Both the position numbers and the translations under genes were made by a program. 6,723 bases of DNA from Planctomycetota bacterium (lineage in GTDB: Bacteria; Planctomycetota; Phycisphaerae; UBA1845), in contig JADFOB010000069.1 in NCBI GenBank assembly GCA_022563055.1, positions 1 through 6,723 of the forward strand, given 5' to 3'. Positions within the stretch are counted from its first letter, which is position 1. Each line of letters starts with the position of its first letter. Shown here in pieces: positions 6,318 through 6,723 of the stretch. The notes beneath the pieces are model-generated. The model was given only the letters and a program-made list of their open reading frames with translations, was not told the origin of the DNA and did not search any database.

Positions 6318-6723
6318 ATGCGGTTGAGTCATAGGTTGAAGGTGTGCGGCTGGGCGATCGTGAGCCTGACGGCCGCGGGGACAACCTCGGCCCAGGACGG
6401 CGACGGATCGATCGTGGGCTGGGGCAGCCAAGTGGTCGGTGTGGACTTGAGCGCCGATTTCGTCGCGGTTGCGGCGGGTGGAACCCACAGTCTCGGACTG
6501 AAGGTCGACGGCTCGATTGTCGCATGGGGATCGAACAACAACGGCCAATGTGACGTGCCAGCGCCGAACATGGATTTCGTGGAGGTCGCGGGAGGTGCGT
6601 ACCATAGTCTTGGACTGAAGGCCGACGGCTCAATCGTGGCCTGGGGTTGCCGTTATCCCTATTCCGACGATGGGCAATGCGACGTGCCGGCGCCGAATAC
6701 GGACTTTGTTGCGGTCGCGGCGG
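6318..6723 (+). CDS. Secreted RCC1-repeat (beta-propeller-like) protein, 3' end missing
   Basis: The frame stays open from the ATG to the window edge (135 residues visible). Residues 1-25 form a signal peptide: positive MRLSHRLK, a hydrophobic core (about 9-21), and a probable cleavage after TTSA before Q26. The rest is made of RCC1-type repeats. A degenerate opening unit (about 28-46, GSIVGWG) is followed by full units starting at D47, D86 and D129. The unit pattern is DFVxVAxGxxHSLGLK, then DGSIVAWG, then GQCDVPAPN. Units are 39 and 43 residues long, shorter than those of eukaryotic RCC1 and similar to the short repeats of the secreted inhibitor BLIP-II and of the RCC1_2 family (recalled). 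Such repeats form beta-propeller blades that usually bind other proteins, and the protein is probably exported from the cytoplasm. Its partner and full length are unknown. It has its own ribosome site and is probably not part of the protease operon. Confidence 0.85.
   Translation, partial: MRLSHRLKVCGWAIVSLTAAGTTSAQDGDGSIVGWGSQVVGVDLSADFVAVAAGGTHSLGLKVDGSIVAWGSNNNGQCDVPAPNMDFVEVAGGAYHSLGLKADGSIVAWGCRYPYSDDGQCDVPAPNTDFVAVAA
6456..6723 (+). repeat. Tandem coding repeats (117 bp and 129 bp units)
   Basis: Units start at 6456, 6573 and 6702 (the last is cut by the window edge). The first 25 residues of units 1 and 2 agree at 20 positions, and both end in GQCDVPAPN. Unit 2 carries a 4-residue insertion with an extra cysteine (C111) before the conserved GQC. 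The close similarity suggests recent duplication within the gene. Confidence 0.85.

Noticed and set aside
6077..6319. 80-residue minus-strand open frame in the intergenic region
   Set aside because: No recognisable motif, no clear ribosome site seen, and its start overlaps the well-supported start of the RCC1 gene on the other strand.

Overview
The window looks like a piece of a GC-rich bacterial chromosome, most likely from a planctomycete (Planctomycetota) or a close relative. This rests on three recalled family patterns: a greatly enlarged, multi-PDZ RseP-type protease next to dxr; a rhomboid protease with a short helical C-terminal tail; and a secreted protein with short RCC1-type repeats ending in GQCDVPAPN. 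No 16S rRNA or other strong taxonomic marker is present, so the assignment is an inference.

Layout. Positions 35-3690 hold a two-gene minus-strand operon: dxr (MEP isoprenoid pathway) followed by rseP (site-2 intramembrane metalloprotease), with the genes overlapping by 16 nt. Positions 3691-3918 are a divergent promoter region. It shows a good -35/-10 pair on each strand, both with 17-bp spacers, and a 7-bp inverted repeat between the two -35 boxes. Positions 3919-5942 hold a two-gene plus-strand operon: a rhomboid serine protease followed by a second, compact M50 site-2 metalloprotease without PDZ domains, joined by an ATGA overlap. Two hairpins follow (5940-6000), then about 320 bp without a convincing gene. 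At 6318 a secreted RCC1-repeat (beta-propeller-like) protein begins and runs off the right edge.

How the genes fit together. Three of the five genes encode intramembrane proteases of two mechanistic classes. The rhomboid and the compact site-2 protease are probably translationally coupled. Both end in a basic linker plus a similar ~31-residue helical tail (11/31 identical by eye, ungapped). That suggests a shared docking or regulatory module on two different membrane proteases, and possibly sequential cleavage of one substrate; this is the most interesting signal in the window. The RCC1 protein appears to be a separate transcription unit with its own strong Shine-Dalgarno sequence.
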